From Bacteroidales bacterium (lineage in GTDB: Bacteria > Bacteroidota > Bacteroidia > Bacteroidales > PUMT01), in assembly GCA_007132365.1 (NCBI GenBank), contig SLOS01000047.1:1-7667 (forward strand): a DNA stretch of 7,667 nucleotides. Reading direction: 5' to 3'. A program made the position numbers and the translations under genes. Shown one piece after another: positions 5,676-7,667 of this stretch. How positions within the stretch are numbered: the stretch's first letter is position 1; every line of letters starts with the position of its first letter. The notes beneath the pieces are model-generated. The model had not been told where the DNA came from and did not search any database. It saw only the letters and a list, made by a program, of their open reading frames with translations.

Positions 5676-7073
5676 TTAAAATTCAGCATTATTGGGTGTT
5701 CTCGGGAAAGGGATTACATCTCTTATGTTACTCATTCCGGTGATAAAAAGCATCATCCTCTCGAAACCGAGTCCGAATCCCGCATGGGGGGCAGTGCCAA
5801 AACGGCGGGTGTCAAGATACCACCAGAGCTCTTCGCGTGGTATGCCCAGCTCTTCTATCCGGTTCTCGAGTGCCTGAAGGTTCTCTTCCCGCTGTGAACC
5901 TCCGACTATCTCGCCTATGCGCGGGAAAAGCACGTCCATCGCACGCACGGTGGTCCCGTCGTCATTCTGCTTCATGTAAAAAGCCTTTATTGTTTTAGGG
6001 TAGCCGGTAATGATGACAGGCTTTTTATAATGCTTTTCAACAAGATACCGCTCATGCTCCGACTGGAGGTCGGCTCCCCATTGTGTGGGGAACTCAAATT
6101 TCACTCCCGATGAGCTCAGTATATCTATCGCTTCAGTATAGGTAATCCGGACGAAATCGGAGTTTATCACAGAGTTGAGCCTGCTGAGCAGCTCCTTGTC
6201 ATACATGTCGTTGAGAAACCGGAGATCTTCATTGCAGTGCTCAAGGGCATAGTTAATAAGGTACTTGAGGAAATCCTCCGCAAGGTCCATATTGTCATGG
6301 ATATCATAAAAGGCCATTTCGGGCTCTATCATCCAGAATTCCGCCAGATGCCTGGGCGTGTTGGAATTCTCGGCCCGGAAGGTCGGACCGAAGGTGTAGA
6401 CATCCGATAGCGCGAGGGCACCTATCTCGCCTTCAAGCTGGCCGGATACGGTGAGGTTGGTCTCCTTGCCGAAAAAATCTTCCCTGTAATTGATCTTTCC
6501 GTCTTCTGTTCTTGGAGGGTTCATCATATCAAGGGTTGTTACCCTGAACATCTCTCCCGCTCCCTCGGCATCGGACCCGGTGATAATGGGGGTATGAAGG
6601 TAGTAAAAGCCGTTGTCGTTAAAATATTTGTGAATGGCATATGACATGGCGTGCCTGAGCCTCAGTATGGCTCCGAAAGTGTTGGTGCGGGGCCGCAGAT
6701 GGGCTATCTCCCTGAGAAACTCGAGGGAATGGCCTTTTTTCTGAAGCGGGTAGGTGGCAGGATCGGCCGGCCCGTAAAGGTTTATTGATTTTGCCTGGAT
6801 CTCCACGCTCTGCCCGCTGCCCATGGATGGGGTGAGGGTGCCGGTGACCGAGATGCAGGCTCCCGTGGTGACCTGCCTGAGCAGATCTTCAGGAAAAGCG
6901 GGCACATCGGCGACTACCTGAATATTGTTTAATGTTGAACCGTCATTCAAAGCGATAAAGGCAATGTTTTTGTTGCCACGGCGGGTCCTTACCCAGCCTT
7001 TAACGGTTATCTCTTTTTCCAGTTCCCCTGAAACCAGAGCTTCTCTTACCTTCGTCCTGCTTTTTATGCTCAT
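5676..7073 (-). CDS. asnS: Asparagine--tRNA ligase (AsnRS)
   Basis: A complete 465-residue class IIb aminoacyl-tRNA synthetase that charges tRNA-Asn with asparagine using ATP. The N-terminal OB-fold anticodon-binding domain spans about 20-100 (VKGWVRTRRGNKNIAFIALNDGS). The catalytic domain follows with a motif 1 region (YLHTPIITGSDAEGAGEMF, 158-176), motif 2 (FRAENSNTPRHLAEFWMIEPE, 232-252) and motif 3 (GFGLGFERMMLFITGM, 432-447). The enzyme is AsnRS rather than AspRS because the motif 2 loop reads AENSNTPRHLAEFWM and the tail reads IRDVIPFPRTPNNAEF, both typical of AsnRS; there is no AspRS GAD insertion. The presence of AsnRS means direct Asn-tRNA formation rather than reliance on GatCAB transamidation. 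The start at 7073 fits the family's N-terminus; upstream is A-rich without a Shine-Dalgarno. The predicted promoter at 7204-7234 gives a ~125-nt leader made almost entirely of tandem repeats. Confidence 0.97.
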   Translation of the reverse strand: MSIKSRTKVREALVSGELEKEITVKGWVRTRRGNKNIAFIALNDGSTLNNIQVVADVPAFPEDLLRQVTTGACISVTGTLTPSMGSGQSVEIQAKSINLYGPADPATYPLQKKGHSLEFLREIAHLRPRTNTFGAILRLRHAMSYAIHKYFNDNGFYYLHTPIITGSDAEGAGEMFRVTTLDMMNPPRTEDGKINYREDFFGKETNLTVSGQLEGEIGALALSDVYTFGPTFRAENSNTPRHLAEFWMIEPEMAFYDIHDNMDLAEDFLKYLINYALEHCNEDLRFLNDMYDKELLSRLNSVINSDFVRITYTEAIDILSSSGVKFEFPTQWGADLQSEHERYLVEKHYKKPVIITGYPKTIKAFYMKQNDDGTTVRAMDVLFPRIGEIVGGSQREENLQALENRIEELGIPREELWWYLDTRRFGTAPHAGFGLGFERMMLFITGMSNIRDVIPFPRTPNNAEF

Positions 7074-7080
7074 CTTTTAT

Positions 7081-7200
7081 CTTGTTGTTCAGATTTAATA
7101 ATTGTTGTTCAGATATATTTATTGCTGCCTGGATATACTTTATTGCTGCCTGGATTTAAATGTTTTGATCAGATTTATGTGCTGTTGCACGGAAATTTCT
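7081..7200. repeat. Six degenerate ~20-bp tandem repeats in the asnS leader
   Basis: Units start near 7081, 7101, 7121, 7142, 7162 and 7181, with spacings of 19-21 bp. The plus-strand consensus is roughly ATTGTTGYTCAGATTTA. Units 1 and 2 share TTGTTGTTCAGAT exactly (7082-7094, 7102-7114). Units 3 and 4 share the 17-mer TTTATTGCTGCCTGGAT (from 7118 and 7139). Units 5 and 6 are more decayed. In the asnS transcript the units read as AU-rich segments with CUGAACAACAA or CCAGGCAGCAA cores. The array begins 7 nt upstream of the asnS ATG and ends just inside the predicted transcription start. Confidence 0.75.
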
Positions 7201-7203
7201 ATG

Positions 7204-7234
7204 CAAAAATACTATTTTTGACTTCATCCCGAAA
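7204..7234 (-). promoter_or_regulatory. Predicted Bacteroidota-type promoter of asnS
   Basis: On the minus strand, TTTC (7234-7231) is followed after exactly 19 nt by TATTTTTG (7211-7204), a complete match to the -7 pattern TAnnTTTG with one mismatch in the -33 TTTG. Transcription would start near 7198. The -33 element abuts and slightly overlaps the first 44-bp repeat (from 7233). Confidence 0.5.
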
Positions 7235-7359
7235 TATTTGAATTTTTAAGTGACCTGCCCGATCTCTTATCATGGGAATATTTGAATTTTTAAGTGACCT
7301 GCCCGATCTCTTATCATGGGAATATTTGAATTTTTAAGTGATCTGCCCGATCTCTTATC
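7233..7359. repeat. 44-bp direct tandem repeat, 2.9 copies
   Basis: Copies lie at 7233-7276, 7277-7320 and 7321-7359 (the last lacks its final 5 bp). Copies 1 and 2 are identical over 44 bp; copy 3 has one change (C to T at 7342). The unit begins AATATTTGAATTTTTAAGTG and ends GATCTCTTATCATGGG. Within it, CCCGAT and ATC-AT-GGG can form a small stem with a 2-nt bulge (7258-7263 with 7269-7276); copy 3 lacks the GGG. The near-perfect identity suggests recent expansion. It lies between the asnS promoter and the universal stress protein gene, directly upstream of the former. Confidence 0.93.
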
Positions 7360-7363
7360 TTAA

Positions 7364-7527
7364 AATATTGTTATTGGTCACTTTATATTATTAATCAGAT
7401 GCCGATAAGGTAACTTTCCCCGGAATATAACGTATAGTATTTTTAGCAGGATGCAGGATTTATTTTTTATTTGAGGGGAAAACCTCATAATTTTAAAAAT
7501 CATCATTATTAATAAAACTTACGCGTT
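7364..7527. other. AT-rich intergenic stretch upstream of the universal stress protein gene
   Basis: With the two repeat arrays, this completes the 454-nt gene-free region 7074-7527. It is very AT-rich and presumably holds the promoter of the stress gene, but I cannot point to a good TTTG / TAnnTTTG pair; TAACTTTC (7411-7418) is the nearest -7-like word and has no -33 partner. A short hairpin, TGAGG-GGAAAA-CCTCA (7472-7487), followed by TAATTTT lies about 40 nt before the start codon and could be a leader structure. Confidence 0.4.
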
Positions 7528-7667
7528 ATGGAAAAGGCAGATAAAATGCTTCTTGTAACCTACGATTTTACGCCTGTATCGGATAATGCGCTGGCTCATG
7601 CATTGCGCATTTCCAAATTTACAGACTCTCCGATCAGGCTGCTGCATGTGGTTGAAGAGGGTTCCGA
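7528..7667 (+). CDS. Universal stress protein family (UspA-like), N-terminal fragment
   Basis: The first 46 codons of a gene cut by the right edge. After a short polar lead (MEKADK) the sequence MLLVTYDFTPVSDNALAHAL followed by an RISKFTDSPIRLLHVV segment is the opening of a Usp domain: the first beta strand with its conserved Asp (VTYDFT; family V-P-x-D-F-S), a helix with NALAHAL, and the second strand ending LLHVV. Usp proteins are cytoplasmic, often bind ATP and respond to stress or starvation. The G-x2-G-x9-G(S/T) nucleotide-binding motif would lie beyond the window, so ATP binding cannot be judged, nor whether it is a single or tandem Usp protein. The ATG at 7528 is chosen because it precedes the first strand with the usual spacing. 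It is transcribed away from asnS. Confidence 0.87.
   Translation, partial: MEKADKMLLVTYDFTPVSDNALAHALRISKFTDSPIRLLHVVEEGS

Noticed and set aside
5598..5897. Plus-strand frames over the 3' end of asnS and the gap after it
   Set aside because: They overlap the clearly conserved AsnRS C-terminus and have no family features of their own.
6960..6990. Sigma-54 (-24/-12) promoter suggested by TGGCA and TTGCC on the minus strand
   Set aside because: The GG-GC spacing is three bases too long and the site lies inside asnS coding sequence. No other well-spaced -24/-12 site was seen near rpoN.
7081..7140. Asn-rich leader peptide (attenuation) in the asnS leader, suggested by CTGAACAACAAG
   Set aside because: The frame containing the Asn codons has no start codon and is closed upstream by a stop; the repeat units also shift frame relative to each other.
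7074..7230. T-box riboswitch for asnS
   Set aside because: No T-box sequence, specifier stem or terminator/antiterminator pair is visible; the leader is made of simple repeats.
7233..7359. CRISPR array
   Set aside because: The repeats are directly adjacent with no unique spacers, and no cas genes are nearby.
7272..7363. Two overlapping short frames from the ATG in the 44-bp repeats, both starting MGIFEFLSDLPDLLS
   Set aside because: Identical starts are a trivial result of the repeat; the period is not a multiple of three, the frames are 21 and 15 codons long, and no ribosome-binding site or coding bias is visible. A small-peptide role cannot be excluded but is unsupported.

Overview
The window looks like a chromosomal segment from a member of the Bacteroidota (Bacteroidales-like). 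This is inferred from four things. Start codons lack Shine-Dalgarno sequences. Two upstream regions carry the TTTG / TAnnTTTG promoter pattern of this phylum. An asparaginyl-tRNA synthetase gene sits beside rpoN. The proteins read like Bacteroidota versions of their families. Both outermost genes are cut by the window edges.

Left part (1-1234): the C-terminal end of an amidohydrolase-type protein (+) converges on a single-domain hemerythrin (-). The hemerythrin has its own well-formed promoter (987-1017), with a short palindrome over the -33 element. A doubtful small membrane ORF (1044-1211, +) follows.

Middle (1235-4009): a radical SAM protein of unknown substrate and a GT28/MurG-like glycosyltransferase overlap by 4 nt (ATGA) and are probably translationally coupled. 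The glycosyltransferase carries two low-complexity insertions. Its 3' end overlaps by 11 nt the 3' end of a convergent PAP2-like membrane protein gene.

Right part (4030-7667): asnS (AsnRS), rpoN (sigma-54) and the PAP2-like gene run in that order on the minus strand. Upstream of asnS is a 454-nt intergenic region with two unrelated tandem repeat arrays: six degenerate ~20-bp units filling the predicted asnS leader, and nearly three 44-bp units directly upstream of the predicted asnS promoter. A universal stress protein gene begins at 7528 (+) and runs off the end.

Most of the window is ordinary housekeeping and accessory sequence, and I see no defence system, CRISPR array, IS element or RNA gene. 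The observation I find most worth a second look is in the hemerythrin. Both histidines that should bind the same iron are displaced by one residue, while all other ligands stay in register. The two repeat arrays around the asnS promoter come next.
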